NCBI GenBank assembly: GCA_964592965.1
Contig: CAZQJX010000039.1
Span: 1-19,986 of the forward strand
DNA: 19,986 nucleotides
Direction: 5' to 3'
DNA from: CAZKMM01 sp964592965
Lineage (GTDB): Bacteria; RBG-13-61-14; DRUE01
The notes below the pieces were generated by a model. The model was not told the origin of the DNA, made no database searches, and worked only from the letters and a program-made list of their open reading frames with translations. Below are positions 6,761 to 14,589 of this stretch, one piece after another (positions within the stretch are counted from its first letter, which is position 1; every line of letters begins with the position of its first letter). The translations under genes and the position numbers were made by a program.

Positions 6761-8021
6761 GCTTAAGCTAATTTTCGCTTTTGTGCTTCTCTTTTTGAGC
6801 GGATTTTTTTCCAGCGCAGAAACCGTATTCTTCAGCTTGATTGGAAGGGGTGGGCTTGGTGAGTTTGAATCCGCCCATCCTAAATTAAAAAACAAGCTTG
6901 AGCATCTGCTTAATCAGCCCAAAAGATTAATCAGCTCTATTTTAATTGGGAATGAAATTGTTAATATTATTATCTCTATTTTAATTGCATCTGTTTTTGC
7001 TTATCTATACATTGACCTAGCCCCAGTTGAAGCCAAAAAAGACCCTTTGGCTTTAAGCCTAATCAGTATGCTTGTAAGCACAAGCTTGATTCTGGTTTTT
7101 GGTGAGGTCATTCCCAAAACCATTGGCGTTAGGTTCGCAAGGCGCCTTGCCTATTTTATGACCGCTCCTCTTTATTGGTTTCATCGGATAATTTTTCCCA
7201 TTCGCTATTTTTTGAGAAGAATAAGCGAGCTGGTGCTTTATATCTTGGGGATTCGCATCAGCGAGGGTATTAAGGGGTTAGAGGAAGAAGATTTGCTTAA
7301 ATTGGTGGAGATAAGCGAGGAGCAGGGAATCATTGATGAGACTGAATATGAGCTTATTAAAAACATATTTGAGTTCGGCGACTTGAGAGTGGCAGAGGTT
7401 ATGACTCCCAGGCAGGAGATTTTTTCTTTGCCCATTGACCTAGACTATCAGGAGCTTAAGCGCAGGTTTTTAGAAAGCGGTTATTCCCGTGTGCCCATAT
7501 ATGAAAAAGAGCCAGACCAAGTGGTTGGAATTTTAAGCGCTAAGGATTTAATTCAGCTGGAAGCCCAAAAGGGAGAAAAATCAATCAGGGATTTCCTTCA
7601 TCCACCTTATTGCGTTCCGCCTCAGAAAAAGCTTGAAGACCTGCTCAGAGATTTTCTTACTCAAAGAATTCATTTTGCGCTGGTTGTTAATGAATATGGC
7701 GAAGTAATAGGGATGGTGACTTTAGAAGACCTTTTAGAAGAGATTTTTGGTGAAAGCGCAGAGGAAGATGAGCAGGAAATTAGAGAGGTCAGCGAGGGAA
7801 AATGGGAAGTTTTGGGAAGAATGGAGCTGAGGGATTTTAATGAAAAGATGAAAACCAAGCTTCAGGCTCCTGGCATAAAAACCCTTGCTGGGTATTTACT
7901 TAATGAATTTGGAAGAGTGCCCAAAGTAGGAGAGGAGATTGTGCGAGAAGGATATTGCTTTCGGGTAAAAGAAATCAGGGGAAGAAGAATACACAAAGTA
8001 GAGGTGGAAAAGAAGAAATGA
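6744..8021 (+). CDS. CorC/HlyC-family CBS-domain membrane protein, first of two
   Basis: Member of the CNNM/CorC (often called hemolysin-family) proteins, linked to Mg2+ or other divalent cation export across the inner membrane. The 425-residue protein has the DUF21 membrane domain (about 5-190) with FSSAE at 22-26 and the family motif GEVIPKT at 120-126. A cytoplasmic CBS pair follows (about 215-335; EVMTPRQEI, SRVPIYE, ALVVNEYGEVIGMVTLEDLLEEI), then a C-terminal CorC_HlyC domain (about 350-425). The start ATG at 6744 lies 17 bases inside thiL, with AAAGGA about 10 bases upstream, so the genes are probably translationally coupled. The cation and the direction of transport cannot be read from the sequence. 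Many members are annotated as hemolysins without evidence. Confidence 0.93.
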   Translation: MSLEVELKLIFAFVLLFLSGFFSSAETVFFSLIGRGGLGEFESAHPKLKNKLEHLLNQPKRLISSILIGNEIVNIIISILIASVFAYLYIDLAPVEAKKDPLALSLISMLVSTSLILVFGEVIPKTIGVRFARRLAYFMTAPLYWFHRIIFPIRYFLRRISELVLYILGIRISEGIKGLEEEDLLKLVEISEEQGIIDETEYELIKNIFEFGDLRVAEVMTPRQEIFSLPIDLDYQELKRRFLESGYSRVPIYEKEPDQVVGILSAKDLIQLEAQKGEKSIRDFLHPPYCVPPQKKLEDLLRDFLTQRIHFALVVNEYGEVIGMVTLEDLLEEIFGESAEEDEQEIREVSEGKWEVLGRMELRDFNEKMKTKLQAPGIKTLAGYLLNEFGRVPKVGEEIVREGYCFRVKEIRGRRIHKVEVEKKK

Positions 8022-9268
8022 CCAGCCCGATTTTACTTATTGCTGTTGTATTTTGTCTTATTATTTTTGAAGGGTTTTTTTCAGGAGCAGAAATTGCCAT
8101 TGTCAGTGCTAATAAGCTTTTGTTAAAAAAACAGGTGGGAGAAAAATCCCTGGTTGGTAAAATTATTGACCAGTTTCAATCCCAGCCTCAATATCTTCTT
8201 GGAACTCATATTATTGGCACCAATTTATGTGTGGTTGCTTCCAGCACTCTGGCGACTTTTTATTTTCGGGGAAAGTTTGGAGAGGTGGGAGAGCTTTACA
8301 CGCTTTTGATTATGTCACCGCTTCTGTTGATTTTTGGTGAGATGGTTCCAAAAATAGCCTTTCAGGAGTATGCGCAGAAGCTGGCAGATAAGGCGCTTTT
8401 GGGGCTTTGGTTTTTCTCTTGGTTGTTTTATCCTCTGGTATGGGTTCTTGCTATTTTAGCAGAAGGGGCGAGCAGGCTTCTGGGCGGAAAAAAGGGAGAG
8501 GCTGGTGCATTTATTTCTCGTTCGGAGTTAAGGCTTCTTCTTACCCAGCAAAGGGCAAAAAGCTCTTTCCCCACCCAAGAAGAGCAGATGATTCATAGAG
8601 TATTTCGTTTTAGTGAGACCAAAGTGAGCGAGGTGATGATTCCTCTTGTAGATGTAAGGGCTTTGAAAGAGGATTTAACTGTTAAGGAAGCTTTAAAAAT
8701 AGCATCAAAATATCCTTTTTCTCGGTATCCTGTTTTTCGTGACCGAATAGATAACATCATAGGACTAGTTGAAAGCAGGGATTTGATTTCCAGCCCAGCT
8801 ACAAAAAAGCTCAAAGACCTTACCCGAAAAGTGACTTTTGTTCCTGAAACAATGCCTGTGGATGAGCTTTTGGAGAGAATGCAGAGAGAGGGCTTTCAGT
8901 TCGCAGTGGTGGTGGACGAATATGGCGGCTGTGTGGGAATAATTACCCGAGAAGATATACTTGAAGAAATAATTGGTGAAATTGAAGATGAGCACGAGCA
9001 GAAAAAACCAATGTTTAAAAAGCTGGCAACTGGCAGATGGCTTATCAATGCCCGAATGGAAATTGACCAGATTAACGAGACCTTTGGCTGGAACCTCCCC
9101 AAAAACGGATATGAAACTCTGGCAGGATTTTTATTGGATAAATTCCAGCGCATACCCAAAACAGGGGAAATTCTTCGCTGGCAGGATTTTACCTTTTTGG
9201 TCAAAAAAGCAACTGCTCGCTCCATTATTGAGGTGGTGGTTCTTCACGAGGAGAAGGAAGAGAAATAA
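8018..9268 (+). CDS. CorC/HlyC-family CBS-domain membrane protein, second of two
   Basis: Same architecture as the gene before it. A DUF21 membrane domain (about 3-160) carries FSGAE at 21-25 and GEMVPKI at 107-113. A CBS pair follows (about 200-320; EVMIPLVDV, SRYPVF, VVVDEYGGCVGIITREDILEEI), then a CorC_HlyC domain to residue 416. The ATG at 8018 overlaps the upstream stop as ATGA and has GAGGTGG at 8001-8007. A longer reading from 7955 overlaps too far and lacks support. The two proteins are clearly diverged, so this is an old duplication or a heterodimer-forming pair rather than a recent copy. CorC proteins act as dimers, so a mixed dimer is possible (inference). Last gene of the hsp20-lon operon, with no terminator before the convergent gene 57 bases on. 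Confidence 0.93.
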   Translation: MTSPILLIAVVFCLIIFEGFFSGAEIAIVSANKLLLKKQVGEKSLVGKIIDQFQSQPQYLLGTHIIGTNLCVVASSTLATFYFRGKFGEVGELYTLLIMSPLLLIFGEMVPKIAFQEYAQKLADKALLGLWFFSWLFYPLVWVLAILAEGASRLLGGKKGEAGAFISRSELRLLLTQQRAKSSFPTQEEQMIHRVFRFSETKVSEVMIPLVDVRALKEDLTVKEALKIASKYPFSRYPVFRDRIDNIIGLVESRDLISSPATKKLKDLTRKVTFVPETMPVDELLERMQREGFQFAVVVDEYGGCVGIITREDILEEIIGEIEDEHEQKKPMFKKLATGRWLINARMEIDQINETFGWNLPKNGYETLAGFLLDKFQRIPKTGEILRWQDFTFLVKKATARSIIEVVVLHEEKEEK

Positions 9269-9325
9269 GCTTACTCGCCAAGTCGTATTTGCTCAAAAGA
9301 CTTTCCACCAAGATAATCAGAAAAG

Positions 9326-9970
9326 CTAGTCCAGCCGAAGCCCGTTTTCAACATATCTTTTGCCCTTAAAAGTCAGTCGATATTTTACTTTGCCAGCTCT
9401 CTCTTCTTTTGATAAAAATCCACTTCGGGTTGCGTTATTAAGCACAAGATACAAATTGGCAGGAAGTTTTTCACCCAATGCTTGATAACAACGATTGATT
9501 TCAAAAGTGCCAAAGCTGTCCCTGCCCGCATTTCCCAGATAGTAGGCAAAAATCATTACTCGGTCGTGATGAGTTTGTGGATGATATTTTTCAAAAAGCT
9601 GGCGGAGCGCCTGCGCATCAATTTCCAGCTCCGATGCTGATTCAAGCTCAAGATGCTTATGAAATCGTTGAGAAGAAGCTAACCCTGCCTGCGAATGAGC
9701 ACTCTGCTGGCTCTTTTTGTAATGAGAAGAAGATTTTTTACTCTCATACCTTTTTGCTTTCCAGCTTGAAGAAGCCTGCTCTGACTCATATATATCCTCT
9801 CCTAAAAGCTCCCTGCTTTCCAAAAGGAGCTGACGGAGCTTTTCCATAACCTTTGCCTCATATTTTTTAAGCTGATGCCGAACAAACTCTTCATCTCCTC
9901 TAAATTCAATTTCAAAATCTGCGCAATGAAAGCGGAAAAGGTATTGATGGTCATCTTGCTTTCTCGCCAT
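9326..9970 (-). CDS. Unrecognised protein with possible C-terminal winged helix
   Basis: I do not recognise a named family. Start chosen at ATG 9970 (GAGGGAG nine bases before), giving 214 residues; ATG at 9994 would add eight residues but has a weaker ribosome site. Three parts can be seen. Residues 10-55 read as short strands then a helix (FEIEFRGDEEFVRHQLKKY). Residues 65-102 form a Ser/Lys/Gln-rich low-complexity linker. Residues 118-214 look like a helical domain ending in a winged-helix-like pattern: RVMIFAYYLG, TFEINRCY, LPANLYLVLNNATRSGFL, then KVKYRLTFKGKRYVENG. The last part recalls the recognition helix and wing of DNA-binding proteins (inference). It overlaps the ubiX-like gene by 20 bases and is the last gene of that operon, so it may be co-regulated with quinone synthesis, or simply hitchhike. 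Confidence 0.8.
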   Translation of the reverse strand: MARKQDDHQYLFRFHCADFEIEFRGDEEFVRHQLKKYEAKVMEKLRQLLLESRELLGEDIYESEQASSSWKAKRYESKKSSSHYKKSQQSAHSQAGLASSQRFHKHLELESASELEIDAQALRQLFEKYHPQTHHDRVMIFAYYLGNAGRDSFGTFEINRCYQALGEKLPANLYLVLNNATRSGFLSKEERAGKVKYRLTFKGKRYVENGLRLD

Positions 9971-10550
9971 CTCCCCATTCTCCCTCAAGCTCATTTTTTA
10001 TTCCCAGATTTTTTAGCACCCTGCCGATAAATCTATCAACCAGCTCATCAATGGTCTTAGGCTTAAAGTAAAACCCAGGAGATGCAGGCATAATAACTGC
10101 CCCTGCCTCTTTAAGCTGAAGGAGATTTCTCAGATGAATAAGATTAAGCGGGCTTTCACGAAAAACAATCACCAGCGGTCTGGACTCTTTGAGCATAACA
10201 TCAGCACAGCGCTCAATTAGATTAGATGAAATTCCATTTGCAATCCTTCCCACCAAGCCCATAGAGCAGGGAATAATCACCATTGCGTCTCTTTTGGCGC
10301 TTCCGCTTGCCAGCGGTGCAGAAAAATCGTTTTCATCATAGTATTTGAGTAAGTTATTTTCATCTTTAAAGAATTTTCTCCAGCCCTCTTCACTTTCTGG
10401 CACTTCGCCTATCTCATAGGCAAAGATTTTTCTTCCTGCTGAGCTGATGAGGAAATCAACCCCATAGCCATTTTTAACCAGCCAGCGCACCAGCCTAACT
10501 CCGTAGATAGCTCCGCTGGCTCCACCTATGGCAACAACAATCATTTTCAT
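9951..10550 (-). CDS. Flavin prenyltransferase, UbiX-like
   Basis: UbiX joins dimethylallyl phosphate to reduced FMN to make prenylated FMN, the cofactor of UbiD decarboxylases. The 199-residue protein begins with the flavin-phosphate loop GGASGAIYG (9-17). It also has PCSMGLVGRIANG, NLIERCADVMLKESRPLVIVFRE and the closing block GAVIMPASPGFY, all typical of the family. The start overlaps the ubiA-like stop by four bases, and its own end runs 20 bases into the next gene, so the four enzymes are tightly coupled. Placed beside a UbiD homologue it almost surely serves that enzyme. In futalosine-route menaquinone clusters the equivalent is called MqnM, but the substrate pathway cannot be proven here. 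Confidence 0.94.
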   Translation of the reverse strand: MKMIVVAIGGASGAIYGVRLVRWLVKNGYGVDFLISSAGRKIFAYEIGEVPESEEGWRKFFKDENNLLKYYDENDFSAPLASGSAKRDAMVIIPCSMGLVGRIANGISSNLIERCADVMLKESRPLVIVFRESPLNLIHLRNLLQLKEAGAVIMPASPGFYFKPKTIDELVDRFIGRVLKNLGIKNELEGEWGDGEKAR

Positions 10551-11422
10551 TTTGCCAAAACCACAGAGATTGCTCCAAAGATAAAAATGCTTATGCTAAT
10601 CCAACCATTGATATTAAAAAATGCTACATCAAGTCTGGAGAGGTCATCAGGCTTTACTAGTGAGTGTTCATAGATAAAAAGCGCACCTGCCAGACCAAGT
10701 CCAAAAAGATAAATCCAATTAAGCTTGGCAATAAAATAAAGCCCGAGAAGAAAAGAAAAGCTCAAAAAATGAAGCACGCGTGCAATGATAAGAGATTTCT
10801 TTATGCCCAAAAATCTTGGAAGGGAAAAAAGCCCTTCTTTTTGGTCAATTTCAATGTCCTGAAATGAATAAAGGATATCAAATCCAGCTACCCAGAAGAC
10901 CACAGCAAAGCTGAGCAGAAAAGGTGCCAGCTCAAACTTCGGCTTGATGGCAAGCCAAGCTCCCATTGGCGCCATTGCCAGTGATGCTCCAAGGACAAAA
11001 TGGCTCAGCAGAGTGAAGCGCTTGGTTAGGGAATAAAAGCTAATCCAAGCCACTGCAAACGGGCTTAGCAAAAAGCAGAGCCAGTTGAGCTTGTAGGCAG
11101 AAAAAATAAAAAGCGCATAACTAGCGATGATAAAAGCGAGCATCTCGGATTTTTTTAATTTTCCGCTGGGAAGGGCACGATTTGCAGTGCGGGGATTGCG
11201 TGCATCTATTTCAGCATCTAAAAGCCTATTAGTAGCCATAGCTCCGCTTCTTGCGCTTACCATTGCCACCAGTATCCAGAAAAATTCCCTTGCTCCGGGA
11301 ACTCCCTCTTTTGCCAAAAAAGCACTGAGCAGGGCAAAAGGAAGGGCAAAAATACTGTGCGCAAGCTTGATGTCCTTAAAAATTATGCCCAGCTTGGAGA
11401 AAAATTTTTTAATCAATTCCAT
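10547..11422 (-). CDS. UbiA-family prenyltransferase (MqnP/UbiA-like)
   Basis: Inner-membrane enzyme that transfers a polyprenyl chain from its diphosphate to an aromatic acid. The 291-residue protein has about eight hydrophobic spans and both Mg-diphosphate motifs: N65-x3-D69-x3-D73 in NRLLDAEID, and D189-x3-D193 in SFQDIEID. The segment ARNPRTANRALPSGK is characteristic of the 4-hydroxybenzoate/MqnP branch. The start lies 14 bases inside the ubiD-like gene, with AAGGA two or three bases ahead and GGTGG further up. With UbiD- and UbiX-like neighbours it fits prenylation of 1,4-dihydroxy-6-naphthoate (menaquinone by the futalosine route) or of 4-hydroxybenzoate (ubiquinone). No other gene of either route is in the window, so I leave the choice open. 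Confidence 0.93.
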   Translation of the reverse strand: MELIKKFFSKLGIIFKDIKLAHSIFALPFALLSAFLAKEGVPGAREFFWILVAMVSARSGAMATNRLLDAEIDARNPRTANRALPSGKLKKSEMLAFIIASYALFIFSAYKLNWLCFLLSPFAVAWISFYSLTKRFTLLSHFVLGASLAMAPMGAWLAIKPKFELAPFLLSFAVVFWVAGFDILYSFQDIEIDQKEGLFSLPRFLGIKKSLIIARVLHFLSFSFLLGLYFIAKLNWIYLFGLGLAGALFIYEHSLVKPDDLSRLDVAFFNINGWISISIFIFGAISVVLAK

Positions 11423-12851
11423 ATTCCTTCCACCTTTTGCTTACCAGCTCCTTGATTTCTTCGCTCATTTTAATCTCATCAGGCCAGGTGCGCTCAAATC
11501 CTTCTTCTTTCCATTTTTTGGTGGCATCAATTCCGATTTTGCTACCAAGCCCAGGCTTAGAAGCAGAATGGTCAAGTACATCAACAGGTCCTGGAACAAA
11601 GATGATGTCTCTTTGCGGGTCAACATTATTCCCCAGCCTCCAAAGCACCTCTGAGATGTCTTGAACATTGACATCTTTATCAAAGACAATAATCCATTTG
11701 GTAAACATCATTTGTCCCAAGCTCCAGAGACCATACATAATTCTATAAGCATGCCCTGGATAGCGCTTATCAATGCTGACAAAGGCGAAGTTATGAAAAA
11801 TTCCCTCTATGGGAAGGTTTAGGTCAACAATTTCTGGAAAGATTTTTTTCAAAAAGACAAGAAAGATTCTCTCTGTTGCTTTTGCCATAAAGCAATCTTC
11901 CATTGGCGGTCTTCCCACAACAGTGGCAGGATAAATCGCATCTTTGCGGTGAGTGATGCAGGTGATGTGAAATACTGGATATGGCTCTGGCGGTGAGTAA
12001 AATCCAGTATGGTCGCCAAAGGGACCCTCTAGACGCCTCTCTTTCGGCTCAACATATCCTTCAAGGATAATCTCTGCCTCTGCTGGAACTTCAAGGTCAA
12101 CGGTTTTTGCTTTGACAATGCTTACCGGCTCTTTTTGCAAAAACCCAGCAAAAAGATACTCATCAAGCCCTTCAGGCAAGGGAGCGCTGGCTGAGTAAAT
12201 CAAAGCAGGGCTTGCGCCCAAAGCAACAGCTACCTCAAGCCTTACTCCAAGCTCCTCTGCCTCTCGGTAATGCTGGGCGCCACCTTTATGCGGATGCCAG
12301 TGCATTCCTGTGGTGCATTCATCAAAAACCTGAAGCCGATACATTCCCAAATTGCGAATGCCTGTCTTCGGGCTTTTAGTAATGACAATTGGCAGAGTGA
12401 TATATTTCCCACCATCACCAGGCCAGCATTTTAAAATAGGAAATTTACTTAAATCTGGCTTTTCCATAACCACTTCTTGGCAGGGAGCAGAGCTTGTGAG
12501 CTTGGGTGGAATTTTGGAAAGCTCAATCAGCCTGGGAAGGAGCTTGAGCTTGTCCAAAAAGCCCTCAGGCGCAGGCGTGCTTAAAAGCTGGTCAAATCTT
12601 TTTGCCAGTTCATCTAGGCTTTCAGCTCCCAGAGCAAGAGCCATTCGCTCATAGCTTCCAAAGGCATTGATCAAAACTGGAAAATCCGAGCCTCGCACCC
12701 GCTCAAAGAGTAGGGCGGGTCCGGATTTTTTCACCACTCGGTCGTAAATCTCGCTTATCTCAAGCTCTGCGCTGACCTCGGTTTTTATCCGCCTAAGCCA
12801 GCCCCTTTCCTCAAGCGCCCTAATAAAATCACGCAGATTTTTAAATCCCAT
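11409..12851 (-). CDS. UbiD-family decarboxylase (MqnL/UbiD-like)
   Basis: Prenylated-FMN-dependent non-oxidative decarboxylase, in the cytoplasm. The 480-residue length suits the menaquinone and ubiquinone branch. Visible landmarks: N-terminal NLRDFIRALEERGWLRRI; RNLGMYRLQVFDECTTGMHWHPHKGGAQH (166-194), the metal and cofactor region; RLEGPFGDHTGFY with EGPFGDH at 275-281; and VVGRPPMEDCFMAKATERIF. The start ATG at 12851 has AGGA very close by and gives the usual family N-terminus. It lies 41 bases after the small membrane-protein gene and overlaps the ubiA-like gene by 14 bases. The probable job is decarboxylation of the prenylated aromatic acid made by the UbiA-like enzyme, using cofactor from the UbiX-like one. 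Other UbiD substrates (phenolic acids) are possible but less likely in this company. Confidence 0.95.
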   Translation of the reverse strand: MGFKNLRDFIRALEERGWLRRIKTEVSAELEISEIYDRVVKKSGPALLFERVRGSDFPVLINAFGSYERMALALGAESLDELAKRFDQLLSTPAPEGFLDKLKLLPRLIELSKIPPKLTSSAPCQEVVMEKPDLSKFPILKCWPGDGGKYITLPIVITKSPKTGIRNLGMYRLQVFDECTTGMHWHPHKGGAQHYREAEELGVRLEVAVALGASPALIYSASAPLPEGLDEYLFAGFLQKEPVSIVKAKTVDLEVPAEAEIILEGYVEPKERRLEGPFGDHTGFYSPPEPYPVFHITCITHRKDAIYPATVVGRPPMEDCFMAKATERIFLVFLKKIFPEIVDLNLPIEGIFHNFAFVSIDKRYPGHAYRIMYGLWSLGQMMFTKWIIVFDKDVNVQDISEVLWRLGNNVDPQRDIIFVPGPVDVLDHSASKPGLGSKIGIDATKKWKEEGFERTWPDEIKMSEEIKELVSKRWKEYGID

Positions 12852-12892
12852 TTCCTGATTATCGTAGCACGACGCAGGCTCAAAACCAAGCT

Positions 12893-13177
12893 TTATAGCT
12901 CAGCTGGTTTAGAGTCTTTCTTTTCAATCCATTCCCGAAAAGAAAGGAAATTATAGAGCAGGGCAAAGAGCCAGCCCAAAATGAAGCCGTCAATTAAACC
13001 AAAGATTAAGGCAAGAAAAGCGCCAAAATAGGAGATGGGAAGAAGATGAAAATAAAACAAGCTCAGCACCTGCGCTATCTCAGGGTGATGGCTTGCGAGC
13101 GAAAAAATAAAAAGATAAAAATAAAATAAACCGAGAAAAATTCCTACCGAGATGCCAAAGCTTTTTTGCCGTAGCAT
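12893..13177 (-). CDS. Small membrane protein with two or three hydrophobic segments
   Basis: 94 residues, starting at ATG 13177 with AAGGAGGG six bases upstream, so translation is well supported. The first hydrophobic segment (about 7-27) follows a basic start (MLRQK). A second, broken hydrophobic region with glycines spans about 40-77 (FGAFLALIFGLIDGFILGWLFALLYN). A charged tail REWIEKKDSKPAEL follows. Similar glycine-rich small membrane proteins are common in bacteria and are sometimes labelled holin-like, without functional proof. It is the first gene of the ubiD-ubiA-ubiX unit, 41 bases ahead of ubiD. Function unknown; a helper for the membrane quinone step is only a guess. Confidence 0.8.
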   Translation of the reverse strand: MLRQKSFGISVGIFLGLFYFYLFIFSLASHHPEIAQVLSLFYFHLLPISYFGAFLALIFGLIDGFILGWLFALLYNFLSFREWIEKKDSKPAEL

Positions 13178-13363
13178 CTTATCCCTCCTTAAAATATTCT
13201 GGCTGAAAGAAATTCTACTTTTATAGAATTTTGGTTTAAATGTTCTATGAAATAAGTAAAATTTTATTTAATTTATTAAAAATTTTTGAATGCCAAAATT
13301 TTCTAGACTATTTTTCAGTTAATTCTAATAGATTTGAAGCGCGGATTTTGTTTTGACAAAAAT
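13178..13363. promoter_or_regulatory. AT-rich leader/control region of the ubiD-type operon
   Basis: This 186-base gap separates the larA-like stop from the small membrane-protein start, both minus strand. It holds a perfect inverted repeat, AATTCTA-N6-TAGAATT (13211-13230), overlapping a minus-strand TATAAA (13225-13220) that could be a -10. No good -35 is seen. Near 13330-13350 an A/T-only hairpin lacks a T run and is not a convincing terminator, so readthrough from the larA unit is possible. Confidence 0.4.
13211..13230. repeat. Perfect 7-bp inverted repeat in the operon leader
   Basis: AATTCTA (13211-13217) and TAGAATT (13224-13230) with a 6-base centre. It lies 33 bases upstream of the small membrane-protein start and could be an operator or a weak RNA hairpin. 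In AT-rich DNA a 7-bp repeat may also occur by chance. Confidence 0.4.
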
Positions 13364-14563
13364 TTACCATTCTTCAGGTTGGTCGCCTTCAACCACAGGT
13401 GCGATTAAGCCTGCGTCTGGAATGATTATTGTTTCAGGGTCATCTCCGAGCTTTTCCAAAGCATACTCTAGGGCTTTTTCAAAGCTGGGCGTGTATTTGA
13501 AGAAAGTTTGTTCAACATCTTCTTTGGGAACATCGCTCACCAGATAAATATCCACATTTTCTTTTAAATACTTTGGCAAGCCAATTGGCCAGATTACCTT
13601 CATAATTGCTTCTTTTTGCACCAGTCCATCAGGCGCTTGCGCGCAGACAATAACTATGCCATTTGGCTGGCAGACCTTAAGAGCAGGAGCAACAAGCTTG
13701 GTCGCTTGATAAAGGTCAATGGAAAGAGGAAGAGGCGCGGAGACAATCACCAGCGGAGCGGTTTTTGCTCTAACCTCACAGATTTTTCTCGCCAGCTCAA
13801 GCGCAGGCTGATACGCCTTTTGCGGATGACCATAAAATGCCCGCACCAGCTTGCCTTCTCCATTCATCACAACATTAAAAATATAAAGATTGGGCATAAA
13901 ATTAATTACCTCTTCCAAATCTTCACGGAAAGGATTGCCCTTAACTCTTCCCAGCTCTGCTTTGGGGTCTCTTTGGAGAAGATGGTTTTGGATAATTGTC
14001 TCAAGCGCACTCACTCCTGGAATAATTGCTTTTGCTCCACCTGCATAGCCTGCAAAATAATGGGGCTTGACCTGACCAAGACCAAAAACCAAATCCGCCT
14101 CTGCTACTTTAGGATGAATTTTAAAGTGTGTTCCTCGCTTGCTCACTCCAATTTCCTTCATATCATCTTGCGGAAAGGAGCGGTGAACAATAACCTCAAA
14201 TTGATTGATTATTTCTTCACTTATTCCAGCCTCTTGGGGCGGAGCAGGGTTATGGTTGCCACCGCCAATGACAATTGTTAAATCTTTTTTGTTCAATTCC
14301 GGCAGATGCCTGACCAGCGCCCAAATCATCTCATTTTTAGGAAAGATGCGAGTTTTATCTGAAACAACAATGCAAACCTTCATTCCCGGCTTGTAAAGCT
14401 CCTCGGGCTTGGGCGCATCAATTGGTGAAGATAAAGCACGCTCAAGCTCTGCCACTACATCTGGGCAGGCAGGCATTGGATTGGGTTTTAAAATCTGAAC
14501 GATGTTTTTGGGCGGGGTTATTTCTAAAGGATGTGTGCCATAGCCAAGCTGGATTTTTTCCAT
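13364..14563 (-). CDS. larA: LarA-family nickel-pincer racemase
   Basis: LarA interconverts D- and L-lactate using a nickel pincer cofactor bound to a lysine; homologues act on other 2-hydroxy acids. The 399-residue protein keeps all key residues. His104 in GGGNHNP, His168 in VKPHYFAGYAGG, Lys178 in GGAKAIIPG and His194 in IQNHLLQ match in order and spacing His108, His174, Lys184 and His200 of the Lactobacillus plantarum enzyme, where the lysine carries the cofactor. SDKTRIFP replaces the usual D-x-TRP motif. The start ATG has GAGGGAG six bases ahead. It lies 26 bases after a nicotinamidase-like gene, probably one transcript. The cofactor-making genes larB, larC and larE are not in the window. 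The substrate is not fixed by sequence, so racemase class is well supported but lactate itself is not. Confidence 0.88.
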   Translation of the reverse strand: MEKIQLGYGTHPLEITPPKNIVQILKPNPMPACPDVVAELERALSSPIDAPKPEELYKPGMKVCIVVSDKTRIFPKNEMIWALVRHLPELNKKDLTIVIGGGNHNPAPPQEAGISEEIINQFEVIVHRSFPQDDMKEIGVSKRGTHFKIHPKVAEADLVFGLGQVKPHYFAGYAGGAKAIIPGVSALETIIQNHLLQRDPKAELGRVKGNPFREDLEEVINFMPNLYIFNVVMNGEGKLVRAFYGHPQKAYQPALELARKICEVRAKTAPLVIVSAPLPLSIDLYQATKLVAPALKVCQPNGIVIVCAQAPDGLVQKEAIMKVIWPIGLPKYLKENVDIYLVSDVPKEDVEQTFFKYTPSFEKALEYALEKLGDDPETIIIPDAGLIAPVVEGDQPEEW

Positions 14564-14589
14564 TAAATTCTCCCTCGTTTTAGGTGGCT

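Noticed and set aside
11127..11654. Plus-strand frame of 175 codons across the ubiA/ubiD junction
   Set aside because: Antisense to two well-identified enzymes; no motifs of its own.
13330..13350. A/T-only hairpin after larA as a terminator
   Set aside because: Weak stem and no following T run on the minus strand.
13616..14281. Plus-strand frame of 221 codons antisense to larA
   Set aside because: Long, but it mirrors a gene with all catalytic residues; no ribosome site or family signature.
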